A stretch of 64,000 nucleotides of DNA. Origin: Cloacimonetes bacterium SCGC AAA252-N17. Its GTDB lineage: Bacteria; Cloacimonadota; Cloacimonadia; JGIOTU-2. The notes under the pieces were generated by a model. The model was given only the letters and a program-made list of their open reading frames with translations, made no database searches and was not told the DNA's origin. The position numbers and the translations under genes are program-made. Shown piece by piece: positions 1 through 9,143 of this stretch; position 1 is the first letter of the stretch; the number at the start of each line of letters is the position of its first letter. The stretch lies in the NCBI GenBank assembly GCA_000404785.1, contig ASNI01000007.1:1-64000 (forward strand). The letters are read 5' to 3'.

Positions 1-2763
1 TTGATCTATATCTACAAATTCATACTCATGGATCTCTGTCGTGCTGCCATGTCCTTCTACGATCTCACTGTTGATCTTCTTTGCCGTACCAAATTCATCA
101 CAGTCGTTGCGATATATATTGAAGCCAATTACATCGTTTTCACTCGCTGTGGTCCATTCGATCGTAGTATAACCATTCACTGCATTATAGGTCGCAGTGA
201 AAGCAGAGAGCTCAAACGGAAGGGTCGCTGTTCCCGTATCTGTGATGAGGTCCACTACACCATAGGAATCGTAGTAGTAAACATCTCCAAAGCTCAGAGT
301 ACCATAAGTGTTAACCAGTGCCTGGAATACGATGTCTGCAATAAGACCCTCTCCTTCAGGTGCTTGAGCAGGATCTGTTCCTGTTAATGTATAAGCAAGA
401 CTTAAAACACCTGGAGTAGAAGTATCAACCATCCAGCCTACTGCTGTGCCACCATTAGATTCAAGGATGTTCCCTTCATAAGTAATGGGATTTGTAGGAG
501 TAGATGTTACATAAGTAAGCTCCGTCGGGTTATAGATAACCTCAAATTCGTAGGTATCTAAGTTTTGAACTCCGGTGCAATACACATCTAACCGTATCAT
601 GGTTCCCACAGGTTGTGAGGGTATGCTGGTCAGATTCTGATTACCTAATGTTGTAGCATCCAGATCAAAGACTATGCCGGCAAATTCATTGGGACCTTTT
701 CCAGATTTGCCCGAACTGGATTTTGGAGGTGTGCCTTCGTGCCAGTGGTCTCCGAAAACCTGTAAGTCAGCAGCATCTATAATACCATCCGGCACCAAGT
801 CGTAGAGAGGGTCCCAACCAGGGTCCGTATCAACAAAGTGCCAGTGGTCTCCAAACATCTGCAAGTCTGTTGCATCTACATAGCCATCAAAATTGAAATC
901 ACCAATAAGTGGCAAAGCCTGTTCAAATGTTACATCATCAACGAATAGTGGAGTATAGGTGCTGATGTTACCATGTTTAAAAGCTATATAGGTAATGCTG
1001 GGATTGGTTAATGCGACTGTATATTCTGTAAAGGTGCCGGTCAATGTTATTTCTTCAATTAGCGTAAATGTTGCAGAATCTGCTGGATCGGACATTGTTC
1101 CTACTATTATTGGGTTACTGCCCTGAGCCCAGAATGTCAAGATACTTCCATTGTCTCCAACCTCTACCAATGGAGTAACTAAAGCTACGAATGCGGTTGG
1201 ATCTAACTGACCGGTAGAACCATCTAAGCCATTATTAATATATGCAGTATTGGGAGCAGAAGGGGCTGATCCGTGTATGGTTGTTTTAACTTCTGCAGTG
1301 GTATTTGAAGGGAGAACTTCTAAAAGACATTGCCAATCACCTGGTAATGCTGGTGGCGTGACACCGTCGAAATTCTCAGTAATAGATGTAAGAGGAGCGA
1401 GTTTCGCTAAATAGGCATCATCTATGGAGGGATCAGTTCCGTAGTTAGTTAGTGTTATACCGCCAAAAGTCACTGTGCCTTCAAAACCTCCGGATACATA
1501 CACATTCCCATTTGCATCTACATCTATATCACCGCCACCTTCATTATTACTTCCGCCAGCTTGTTTTGCCCACTGCCAGTTGCCATCGGTATCAAGCTCT
1601 GCTGCAAAAATATCCCTACCACCGCTACTTGTTAGGGTTGTAGTGCCAAAAGTCGCTGTGCCATTAAAATATCCTGTAATATATGAATTACCATTTGCAT
1701 CTGCGATTATCTTATAGCTGTAATCCGAAACACTTCCGCCAGCTTGTTTTGCCCACTGCCAGTTTCCAGCAGTATCAAGTTCTGCTACATAAATATCACT
1801 ACCCCCACTGCTTGTTAGGGTTGTAGCGCCAAAAGTCGCTGTGCTCTCAAATGTCCCGGTTACATATAAATTCCCATTTGTATCTATGCTTGTATCATAT
1901 CCGCAATCACCACTATTTCCGCCAGCTTGTTTTGCCCACTGCCAGTTTCCATCGGGATCAAGTTCTGCTACATAAATATCACTACCCCCGCTGCTTGTTA
2001 GGGTTGTACCGCCAAAAGTCGCTGTGCCACTAAAATATCCTGTAATATACGAATTACCATTTGCATCTACACTTATTCCATTGCCACCATCACCAGAACT
2101 TCCACCAGCCTGTTTTGCCCACTGCCAGTTTCCGTCTGTATCAAGTTTTGCTACGAAAATTTCCTCAGTAGGAGGGCCGAAGCCTGGTAGAAATGTACTA
2201 CCAAAAGTCGCTGTGCCCATAAAAAATCCGGTTATATACGAGTTACCACTTGCATCTACACTTATACTCACACCATAATCAGGAAAATAAAGATCATCGC
2301 CAGCCTTTTTTGCCCACTGCCAATTTCCGTTTGCATCTATTTTTGCAACATAAATATCCGGCGTTCCGTAGCCGGATGTTAGAGTTGTGCTGCCAAAAGT
2401 CGCTGTGTTTGTAAAGGCTCCGGTTACATACGAATTGCCATTTGCATCTGTGCTTATAGCAATCCCTAAAGCATTACCAGTTCCGCCAGCTTGGTTTACC
2501 CATTGCCAGTTTCCATTTGCATCAAGTTTTGCTACGAAAATATCATCAGGCCCACTGCTTGTTAGAGTTGTATCGCCAAAAGTCGCTGTGCCTTGAAAGC
2601 TTCCGACTACATACGAATTGCCATTTGCATCTAAGCTATTACCACCGCACCAATCATGACCACTTCCACCAGCCTGTTTTACCCACTGCCATTCGGGAAC
2701 TTGGGCTGTTAATACTGAGAACACCATAAATAAAACTGTAAATAAGATAATACTCTTTTTCAT
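1..2763 (-). CDS. Secreted seven-repeat beta-propeller protein with dockerin pair and cohesin-like domain (3' end outside window)
   Basis: This frame is open from an ATG at 2763 (good AGGAG ribosome site just upstream) to the left edge, 921 codons without a stop. Residues 1-20 are a signal peptide ending near LTAQ. Residues about 21-455 are seven copies of a roughly 61-residue repeat with the signatures QWxxQAGG, DANGNSY and TATFG, typical of SBBP-type seven-bladed propellers. Next come a jelly-roll-like (choice-of-anchor) region (about 458-612), two dockerin-type calcium loops (GDFNFDGYVDATDL at about 621, then LVPDGIIDAADL) and a cohesin-like beta domain (about 690-835). The visible end is an Fn3-like stretch (TTIEWTTASENDVIGFNIYR) that usually precedes a C-terminal sorting domain, which would lie outside. 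Secretion and a surface or binding role are inferred; no catalytic motif was seen. Confidence 0.88.
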   Translation of the reverse strand, partial: MKKSIILFTVLFMVFSVLTAQVPEWQWVKQAGGSGHDWCGGNSLDANGNSYVVGSFQGTATFGDTTLTSSGPDDIFVAKLDANGNWQWVNQAGGTGNALGIAISTDANGNSYVTGAFTNTATFGSTTLTSGYGTPDIYVAKIDANGNWQWAKKAGDDLYFPDYGVSISVDASGNSYITGFFMGTATFGSTFLPGFGPPTEEIFVAKLDTDGNWQWAKQAGGSSGDGGNGISVDANGNSYITGYFSGTATFGGTTLTSSGGSDIYVAELDPDGNWQWAKQAGGNSGDCGYDTSIDTNGNLYVTGTFESTATFGATTLTSSGGSDIYVAELDTAGNWQWAKQAGGSVSDYSYKIIADANGNSYITGYFNGTATFGTTTLTSSGGRDIFAAELDTDGNWQWAKQAGGSNNEGGGDIDVDANGNVYVSGGFEGTVTFGGITLTNYGTDPSIDDAYLAKLAPLTSITENFDGVTPPALPGDWQCLLEVLPSNTTAEVKTTIHGSAPSAPNTAYINNGLDGSTGQLDPTAFVALVTPLVEVGDNGSILTFWAQGSNPIIVGTMSDPADSATFTLIEEITLTGTFTEYTVALTNPSITYIAFKHGNISTYTPLFVDDVTFEQALPLIGDFNFDGYVDATDLQMFGDHWHFVDTDPGWDPLYDLVPDGIIDAADLQVFGDHWHEGTPPKSSSGKSGKGPNEFAGIVFDLDATTLGNQNLTSIPSQPVGTMIRLDVYCTGVQNLDTYEFEVIYNPTELTYVTSTPTNPITYEGNILESNGGTAVGWMVDTSTPGVLSLAYTLTGTDPAQAPEGEGLIADIVFQALVNTYGTLSFGDVYYYDSYGVVDLITDTGTATLPFELSAFTATYNAVNGYTTIEWTTASENDVIGFNIYRNDCDEFGTAKKINSEIVEGHGSTTEIHEYEFVDIDQ

Positions 2764-3015
2764 TGTTTTCTCCTATAATTTTTTTGTTTTTGTTAATATA
2801 ATTATTCTATCCCGATGCATCTACATCTCGTTAGACAGGTCGGGATGTCTGCCTATCAATGACATTAACTATCTTATGCCCTACGAACCATAGTGGTCGG
2901 GGCTCCTATCTTTGACATTTTAGATAACATTTCGCCTTTTTTAATTTATATTTTCTCTCTAATTTTAAATTCTTCAAAGGGTATTGCTTTTTAATCTTTC
3001 CTCCTTTTTTGTTTT

Positions 3016-3843
3016 TTATTTTTTTTTGGTCTGAGCTTTCCATGATTTAACATCCATAGATTGCTGCCAGAAAAAATCGAATAAGGCAATAAATGCATCA
3101 ACAATAGTCTGTTGCTTGATGAGCACCATCCTGAGTTCATTGGAAATATTTAACGGGACTGCATCAGCAATCAACAATGTTTTATTATCAAATACGAACA
3201 TTTTGAGTGGAAGGATACTCGAGATTCTGCATTGTTCACCGGCTTTACGATCTCTTTCCATGAGAGAAATTGTAACATAATCTTCAATACTCTTTATTTC
3301 ATAAATAGTTTTTAAGACACCTTTACGTTTTAAAAATGCATTTTGTACATCTCCCTGCATTTTTTGTTCTTCGGAAGTTGAAGCAGCCCAGGGAGGTTTT
3401 GTGAATGACAATATTTCGTTTTTGGCATTTCCTGTTAACTCGCAGAATTTTTGATGTATATTATCGTTTCCATGAAAAACTTCTATGTATTCAAAAGGTT
3501 CTTTGATATCGTCAGAACTATTGTATATTTCTTCCATTTCATTGATTAGTTTATAACTTTCAGCCAAATTATTTTCCATGTTTTTCAAAGAGCGACTAAA
3601 TGAAGATTTTGGGCTGGCAATATTAAAATATTTTCTGTTACCTATTTTTTTTTCTGAGCAATAGCCTTCGCGTAAAAGGTAATTAACAACCTCGCTTACC
3701 TTGTTATGCGGAACTCCGGAGATTTTTTGCAGGTCAGATAAAGATGCATCCTTTTTTTCTAATAACGCTGAATAAACTTTAGCCTGCCGTTCACTAAAAC
3801 CTAAATTTTTCAGGTTATTTACAAACTTATTATTTCCTTTCAT
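3016..3843 (-). CDS. TrmB-family transcriptional regulator
   Basis: A 275-residue protein. The N-terminal 75 residues form a winged helix with the TrmB signature (NLGFSERQAKVYSALLEKK, then SGVPHNKVSEVVNYLLREGY). A short coiled stretch (about 85-110) follows, then a C-terminal effector domain (about 120-265) resembling the phospholipase-D-like fold of TrmB proteins. TrmB members usually sense sugars or metabolites and regulate transport genes; the ligand here cannot be read from sequence. It is transcribed alone on the minus strand, about 250 bp beyond the end of the signalling block and about 250 bp before the propeller gene, which is its nearest downstream neighbour and a possible target. 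Family call is firm, target is a guess. Confidence 0.8.
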   Translation of the reverse strand: MKGNNKFVNNLKNLGFSERQAKVYSALLEKKDASLSDLQKISGVPHNKVSEVVNYLLREGYCSEKKIGNRKYFNIASPKSSFSRSLKNMENNLAESYKLINEMEEIYNSSDDIKEPFEYIEVFHGNDNIHQKFCELTGNAKNEILSFTKPPWAASTSEEQKMQGDVQNAFLKRKGVLKTIYEIKSIEDYVTISLMERDRKAGEQCRISSILPLKMFVFDNKTLLIADAVPLNISNELRMVLIKQQTIVDAFIALFDFFWQQSMDVKSWKAQTKKK

Positions 3844-4089
3844 TTTATACCGCCATCACTATGGGGGGACATTTATTTGAGAATGAAAAAACTGTCAAGC
3901 TTTTTCTTTTTTTTGAAAAAAAGTTATCTATTTTTTAGGTTTCAATATAGTTAACTGGCACAATAGTGGTAAGTTAAAAACAAAATATTGTAATGAGAAT
4001 TTATAAAAAAAATTAAATTTTTTTGAATGTAAATGTTTGTCAATTTTGCAGGAGCATTTTCGGGATTTATTTTAGTGATATTTTTTTCG

Positions 4090-5538
4090 TTATACGGTAT
4101 GTTTTTGATTAAAAACAAAGGTTCCGTTTTTGAGAATTCGGACTGCATTTTCAACAACATTCGGATCATATAAAATACCTTTGTTGTCCTCTATTTCTTC
4201 AATGGCGATCTCCAATCCAAGACTTTGACGATAGGGTCTATCATTCACCATTGCTTCTACAACGTCTGCTACTGCAAGTATTCGGGCTTCCATAAGGATA
4301 TCATCATTCTTCAGTCCATTTGGATAACCGCTACCATCAAACCGCTCATGATGCTGAAGCACCATTTTGGCAACCTGCCACGGAAAATCAAGATCCTTCA
4401 GTAGGTTATAACCTACTTTCGGGTGTAATTTAATCTGTTCCCACTCTTTATCTGTAAGCATTTCCGATTTATTCAATATCCTGATCGACACCTTGATCTT
4501 ACCAATATCATGTACGATTCCGCCTATACGAATATCTTCGATCATATCGGATGGAAATTTCATTTCCTCTGCAATGGCAATCCCAAGTTGAGCCACATTA
4601 TGCTGATGACCTGCTGTGTAGGGATCCCGCAATTCAACAACATTGGCGAGCACGTTGACAGTATCCTCGATAAGTTTCTGCAATCTCTCAGAACTTGCCT
4701 TAAGCTCATCTTCAGCCCGTTTTCTGTCGGTGATATCTCGATAAATACCATACACTGCTACCTGCTGTCCTTCTATGATGATAGGCGTGCCGAGAATCGA
4801 TACATCCAGCAATTTACCACTTTTGGTTCTACGCTTTGTTTCAAGCTGTATATCTTTGCCATTAGCAACTTGCTTAGTGCATTCAGTAGCTTCGTTCAAA
4901 AGATCATCAGCAGCAATGAGTTCATCGATACCTTTTCCAATTGCTTCTTCCAAAGTATAGCCAAACATATCAGTGAATGCATTATTAACCTGTAGTACTT
5001 TCCCATCATTCAAGGTAACTACTACTGCTTCCGGTGAACTCTCAAAAAGGCGTTCGAAATATGCCTTCTGCTCCTGAAGCGCTTCGTCAGATTTCTTGCG
5101 ATCCTCTTCCTTCCTTTCTATCTCCCGTTGAAGTAAAATGCCATTGCCCAGTTCTTGGATCATGTCCATAAGCCGATTCACATCAACCGGTTTGAGAATA
5201 AAACCGTGCACACCAAGTTCTATTGCCCGTATAAAATAGTTAATTTCTCCATAAGCTGTCACTACGATGAATTTTGTAGCAGGTTCAATTTCCTTGATCT
5301 TCTCGATCATTTCCAGCCCGTTCATGATGGGCATTCTTATATCTGTTATAACGATTTGGGGCTTATGCTTCTTAAATATATCGAATCCCATTTTCCCATC
5401 AGTCGCAGTGTACACATCTCTAATCTTACGTTCCAGCATTGTATTAACTGAACGGAGTATGACACCTTCATCCTCAACATACATAATTGATAAAGGTAAA
5501 AGAGCTTTTGGTGTTTCTTTAATTGGTTGTGATTTCAA
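4090..5538 (-). CDS. Response regulator with PAS and HD-GYP domains (c-di-GMP phosphodiesterase)
   Basis: 482 residues. REC domain at 1-130, with acidic pocket residues E22/D23 and phospho-acceptor D66 in VITDIRMP; coiled linker; PAS domain at about 155-275 ending in the usual DITDRKRAE; HD-GYP domain at about 290-470 with H343-D344 (HDIGKI) and the HHERFDGSGYPNGL motif (GYP at 404-406). HD-GYP proteins hydrolyse cyclic di-GMP, so this is probably a cytoplasmic output that lowers c-di-GMP when a partner kinase phosphorylates D66. Its start overlaps by 20 nt the 3' end of a decayed histidine kinase gene, the usual spacing of a kinase/regulator pair. The original partner is lost, and the kinases at 5896-8688 or 9144-11258 may now signal to it. 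Confidence 0.9.
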   Translation of the reverse strand: MKSQPIKETPKALLPLSIMYVEDEGVILRSVNTMLERKIRDVYTATDGKMGFDIFKKHKPQIVITDIRMPIMNGLEMIEKIKEIEPATKFIVVTAYGEINYFIRAIELGVHGFILKPVDVNRLMDMIQELGNGILLQREIERKEEDRKKSDEALQEQKAYFERLFESSPEAVVVTLNDGKVLQVNNAFTDMFGYTLEEAIGKGIDELIAADDLLNEATECTKQVANGKDIQLETKRRTKSGKLLDVSILGTPIIIEGQQVAVYGIYRDITDRKRAEDELKASSERLQKLIEDTVNVLANVVELRDPYTAGHQHNVAQLGIAIAEEMKFPSDMIEDIRIGGIVHDIGKIKVSIRILNKSEMLTDKEWEQIKLHPKVGYNLLKDLDFPWQVAKMVLQHHERFDGSGYPNGLKNDDILMEARILAVADVVEAMVNDRPYRQSLGLEIAIEEIEDNKGILYDPNVVENAVRILKNGTFVFNQKHTV

Positions 5539-5702
5539 TGGTAAACGCTGCTCCTTTTTTGGTATTCTGCACGGTAAGTGAACCTTTCATATTCTTTTCA
5601 ATGAGCATTTTTGACATATATAGACCTAATCCTGTTCCGACTAAACTTTCTTTCTTTAAAAAGTAAGGTTCGAATATTTTGTCAATCAATTTATCAACCT
5701 TC
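5519..5702 (-). pseudogene. Remnant of a histidine kinase (C-terminal ATPase end only)
   Basis: About 60 codons survive: an F-box-like IFEPYF, the G2 box GTGLGLYMSKMLIEK, then GSLTVQNTKKGAAFTIEI and a stop, which is the last third of a HATPase_c domain. Everything upstream (dimerisation helix, N and G1 boxes, sensor) is missing. The frame runs directly into a 71-bp tandem repeat at 5703-5844, which marks the break point. The surviving 3' end overlaps the start of the HD-GYP response regulator, so this was probably its cognate kinase. An artificial start codon inside the repeat could give a 91-residue product, but it could not bind ATP. Confidence 0.75.
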
Positions 5703-5860
5703 AGCAGACTGGAGTTCAGGCATTTTTGACGGGACTTCAGAATGCTAACAGTTGTCGTCTCAAGTCCAGTTTCAGCATACTGGAGTTCAGGCATTTTTGA
5801 CTGGACTTCAGAATGCTGACAGTTTTCGTCTCAAGTCCAGTTTCTCCGCCAGTTGGCGGA
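5703..5860. repeat. Two tandem 71-bp units followed by a TCCGCC palindrome
   Basis: Units 5703-5773 and 5774-5844 are about 95% identical by eye. Each contains CTGGAGTTCAGG, GGACTTCAGAATGCT and CTCAAGTCCAG, which are partly complementary to each other, so a single unit can fold. The second unit runs directly into the palindrome TCCGCCAGTTGGCGGA (5845-5860), seen at several other places in the window. The array sits exactly where the upstream part of the kinase at 5519-5702 is missing. Confidence 0.85.
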
Positions 5861-5895
5861 TCTTCTGAACTCGAGTCTTGACTTAATGACTTCTT

Positions 5896-8688
5896 TCATC
5901 TTTCAATAGTTTTCTTCAAACGAATTACAAATACTGCCCCGTTCGGTTTATTATCTTCTACAAATACTATTCCATCATAATCTTCAACGGTATGTTTTAC
6001 GATATACAAACCAATACCGGTATGCCCTGTTTCACCATATTGGAAACCTTCATCAAATATCTTATATTTTATTTCGTCAGGTATGCCAATGCCATAATCC
6101 GTAAATCTGATCTCACAATAATCTTCGTCTGAACTAATATCAATATCCAGCTTAGTAGTTTTGCTATGCTTTATTGCATTGTTAATTATGTTCTCAAATA
6201 CTGAATATACAGCATTATCCGCATAAGCTCTTCCAGTGCCAGTAACATTAAACTTTATATTTGGATAATTTTTAATAACATCATGTGCTACTTTATCAAT
6301 TTGATATTCATCTAAATCTGCATGAGAATCTATGAACTCTTCCTGGTCACGTTGCTTTTTTATTGTATTTAAACTTTTTTCAACTCGTTTCTCGATCTCA
6401 TCAAGCATAGTTTCATCCTGCTCATCACGGTAGATATCAAGAGCGCTTTTTATTACAATAACATCATTTGCAATGTCGTGACGTAGAATCGAATTTGCTA
6501 CTTTTAACCGTTCTCGATTGATCTTTAATTCTTCTTCCGCATGCTTGCGCTCGATGATCGAAGCTAATTCTGCTGCTACTGCTTTCCCTATGTTTTTGTC
6601 ATCATCACTCCATATGCGTACTTTATCATCATGAAGGTAGAGAATTCCTTTAACATCACCAGAATAATCTATACAAGGTATGCTGAGATAAGCAAGTGTT
6701 TTTGTTTTTTCCCAAATATCTTTATGTTTTTCATACCAATATTTTTTACGAATATCATTAACGACAGAAATCTCTTTTTTTTCATAAGCCAGGATTGTCT
6801 CTTCTCCTCTATTATTTGTAGGTAAAACTGATCCAATTCCGAGCAAATTTTCTTTACAATCTACTATTTGCCAATCATTGTTAGGGTCAACTCTAATTCT
6901 TAGCATTACTTTGGGAAGATCTAACCCTATCCTAATTGCCTTTAAAGCAGTTTTAATAGATTTTTTTAAATCTGTTTCAAGAAGGCTCAAAGCCACATCT
7001 TGGAGTATTTGTCGCTTACGAAGTTCTTGCCTTAAAGTCTCTTCTGCCTGCTTACGTTCGGTGATGTCTCTTACGATCCCGCAAAGTCCTGTAATTTTTC
7101 CCTCTGGATCTTTAAGAGGTACTTTAATTGTATGAAATGAGTGCATTACTCCATCAACCGGCTTTGTGGGAAATTCCTCAATAACCTCTCCTTTTAAAAC
7201 TTGTTTATCTAATTCCAACGCATGTTTGCCTGCTTCTTCACCAAAAAGGTCTATGTCTGTCTTGTTAATCAAATTTGATGCAGGTATTCCGAAAAGTTTT
7301 TCCATTGCCGGATTAGCATGAATATATTTAGAATTAATATCTTTAATAAAAATTGAATCGATTGCAGATTCAGAAATAGCTCGAAATTTCTCTTCGCTCT
7401 CCCGCAGCGCTTCCTCCGCCTGTTTGCGTTCAGTGATATCATAAATTATTCCCTGCCATAGGATAACTCCATTTTCTTTTGCAAACATACTGAACAAAGC
7501 TCGAACCCATTTTATATTCGAATCATCGATTTTAAGACGGTATTCACAATCTAAGTGTTTATTGGTTTCTAAAGCTTTTAGAGATGCTTCATCCAGTGCT
7601 TTAAAATCCTCTTCTGGTATTAACTTGAAATACTCATCAGGAGCTATATCTATTTTTTTTGCTAATTCTTCGCCAATTATATCTTTTAATCCTGGTCCCC
7701 GATAGATGTGCTCACGATGTCCATCAGGATACCATTGATAAATACTTACAACACCGGGAACATTCTCAGCAAACAATCTGAATTGTTCTTCGCTTTTTCT
7801 TAATTGGGAAGTTTTTTTCACAACATGGTGTCTCAAAATACGGTTGAAAATGAAGATAATGATTATCAAGAAAAATATGATTGCAATAATTATTTTTATC
7901 CAGAGAGGTAAAATAGTGATTTTCCCCTTTCCACCCAGATATTTATCCAACGATCTGTAGTAAATAGAATTTTTATCTTTCTTTAATTCTTTTATTTGAA
8001 AGTCAGTTTTTTCAACAAGATACGGTGTTATCTTTGAATCTTTAAAGAATGCAAATTGCATGTGAGCTGGTTGAAGAATAATTGGAGTTTTTTCAATATT
8101 AAAATTGATATCATTAATATTTCCAAAATCTTTATCTGTAATTCCTGCATCAATTTCATTATTTTCTAAAGCTTGGAAAATGTTCAAATAGTTTTCCATT
8201 TCTATGATTTCACAATCGATTTCGAATTTTTTTGTAACTGCCTTTAACCCTTCAGGTCCATCCAGATCGAAACTTCCATTTAATCCGGCTATTTTCTTTC
8301 CTTCCAGGTCAAGAATAGTTTGAATATCAGATCCCCTTTTCTTATAAATTCTTGTCCAACTCAAATGTACTGTCTCATTTGAAAAAGCGAATCTTTCTTG
8401 TCTTGATGGAGTTAAACCTACATTAACCATTATATCGATTTCATTATTCTCTAATCTCTGCAGGCATTGATTCCAACTTCCATGAATCCATTCGATTTCC
8501 CAATTTTCCTGTTGTGCAATATATTTTGTAATGTCAGCCCAGAATCCACTTATTTCACCATTTTTATCAGTAAGTATTTTTGGAGGATTTTCATAAGTCC
8601 CGATCTTCAAATCTAATTTTTCATGTGCTGCTAAAGAAAAAGCACTGAAAATAATCAGAAAAATAATAAGTACAATTATTTTTTTCAT
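5896..8688 (-). CDS. Sensor histidine kinase with periplasmic solute-binding domain, two PAS domains and GAF
   Basis: 930 residues. Signal or anchor helix at 1-20; family-3 solute-binding domain at about 26-255 (IGTYENPPK, then GFWADITKYIAQ) in the periplasm; transmembrane helix at about 262-287; two PAS domains, each ending in DITERKQAEE; a GAF-like domain with AYLSIPCIDYSGDVKGILYL; a phospho-acceptor helix with ILRHDIANDV; and a HATPase_c domain with N box (ENIINNAIKHS), G1 (DYGIGIP), F (IFDEGF) and G2 (GHTGIGLYIV). The RHDIxND acceptor is like that of many archaeal-type multi-PAS kinases. It is predicted to bind a small extracellular ligand such as an amino acid and to phosphorylate a response regulator, possibly the HD-GYP protein downstream. 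Same strand as neighbours; the decayed kinase copy at 8695 ends 6 nt before its start. Confidence 0.9.
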   Translation of the reverse strand: MKKIIVLIIFLIIFSAFSLAAHEKLDLKIGTYENPPKILTDKNGEISGFWADITKYIAQQENWEIEWIHGSWNQCLQRLENNEIDIMVNVGLTPSRQERFAFSNETVHLSWTRIYKKRGSDIQTILDLEGKKIAGLNGSFDLDGPEGLKAVTKKFEIDCEIIEMENYLNIFQALENNEIDAGITDKDFGNINDINFNIEKTPIILQPAHMQFAFFKDSKITPYLVEKTDFQIKELKKDKNSIYYRSLDKYLGGKGKITILPLWIKIIIAIIFFLIIIIFIFNRILRHHVVKKTSQLRKSEEQFRLFAENVPGVVSIYQWYPDGHREHIYRGPGLKDIIGEELAKKIDIAPDEYFKLIPEEDFKALDEASLKALETNKHLDCEYRLKIDDSNIKWVRALFSMFAKENGVILWQGIIYDITERKQAEEALRESEEKFRAISESAIDSIFIKDINSKYIHANPAMEKLFGIPASNLINKTDIDLFGEEAGKHALELDKQVLKGEVIEEFPTKPVDGVMHSFHTIKVPLKDPEGKITGLCGIVRDITERKQAEETLRQELRKRQILQDVALSLLETDLKKSIKTALKAIRIGLDLPKVMLRIRVDPNNDWQIVDCKENLLGIGSVLPTNNRGEETILAYEKKEISVVNDIRKKYWYEKHKDIWEKTKTLAYLSIPCIDYSGDVKGILYLHDDKVRIWSDDDKNIGKAVAAELASIIERKHAEEELKINRERLKVANSILRHDIANDVIVIKSALDIYRDEQDETMLDEIEKRVEKSLNTIKKQRDQEEFIDSHADLDEYQIDKVAHDVIKNYPNIKFNVTGTGRAYADNAVYSVFENIINNAIKHSKTTKLDIDISSDEDYCEIRFTDYGIGIPDEIKYKIFDEGFQYGETGHTGIGLYIVKHTVEDYDGIVFVEDNKPNGAVFVIRLKKTIER

Positions 8689-8694
8689 AATATT

Positions 8695-9048
8695 TTACTC
8701 TATTGGTATATTAAGTGTAAAACTCGTCCCATTTTTCCTGTCTAATGATAATGTTCCCTGAAGCTGCTGAGTAATCATATCGACAATTGATAAGCCAAGC
8801 GTATCCGGATCATTTATGTCTATATTTTCCAGCATTCCGATACCATCATCAGAAATTTTTATTACAACATGTTTTTCTGTTTCTTTTAATTCGATATGAA
8901 TATTTCCCTTATCTCTTCCCTCAAAAGCATATTTTATTGCATTTGTTATGATCTCATTCAATACCAGTCCCAATCTGTCTAATATTTTAATACTCATTGT
9001 GAGCTCATCCAACTTGGCCGGAGAATTCTCCGAAAACACTTTATTCAT
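8695..9048 (-). pseudogene. Duplicated histidine kinase ATPase fragment
   Basis: A near copy of the last 105 or so codons of the kinase at 9144-11258: LVLNEIITNAIKYAFEG, HVVIKISDDGIGM, LGLSIVDMI and GTSFTLNIP are shared almost residue for residue, and the DNA is about 90% identical by eye. Similarity starts at the DELT codons; the 15 or so codons before it do not match, so the dimerisation domain and sensor are absent. It could still make a 117-residue stand-alone ATPase domain, but a truncated duplicate is more likely. It lies between the intact source gene and the 930-residue kinase, all on the minus strand. Confidence 0.75.
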
Positions 9049-9143
9049 GCACTATCCAGAGAATCTTCATCGAATTTTTGGGGGTATCCCTGTAAGTAAA
9101 CATTTTCTCGTATATCTTCAAAATCATCCACTCAGCTACTCAA

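Noticed and set aside
1440..2620. Regularly spaced repeats of about 186 bp that could suggest a CRISPR or satellite array
   Set aside because: The period is a multiple of three and encodes beta-propeller blades; spacers are conserved coding sequence.
1452..2729. A series of plus-strand open frames with repeated sequence across the propeller region
   Set aside because: They are antisense shadows of the periodic minus-strand propeller repeats; the minus frame has a signal peptide, a ribosome site and recognisable domains.
2809..2846. Inverted repeat ATCCCGA...TCGGGAT in the gap before the propeller gene
   Set aside because: Only a 7-bp stem with a 24-nt loop, no T-tract; it lies in the 5' leader and may be a fragment of the repeat families, too weak to annotate.
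3880..3945. T-rich/A-rich hairpin-like sequence near the TrmB start
   Set aside because: Composed of homopolymer runs without a GC stem; not convincing as a terminator.
4510..4995. 161-codon plus-strand open frame
   Set aside because: Lies fully inside the HD-GYP regulator on the other strand, has no recognisable motif and no ribosome site.
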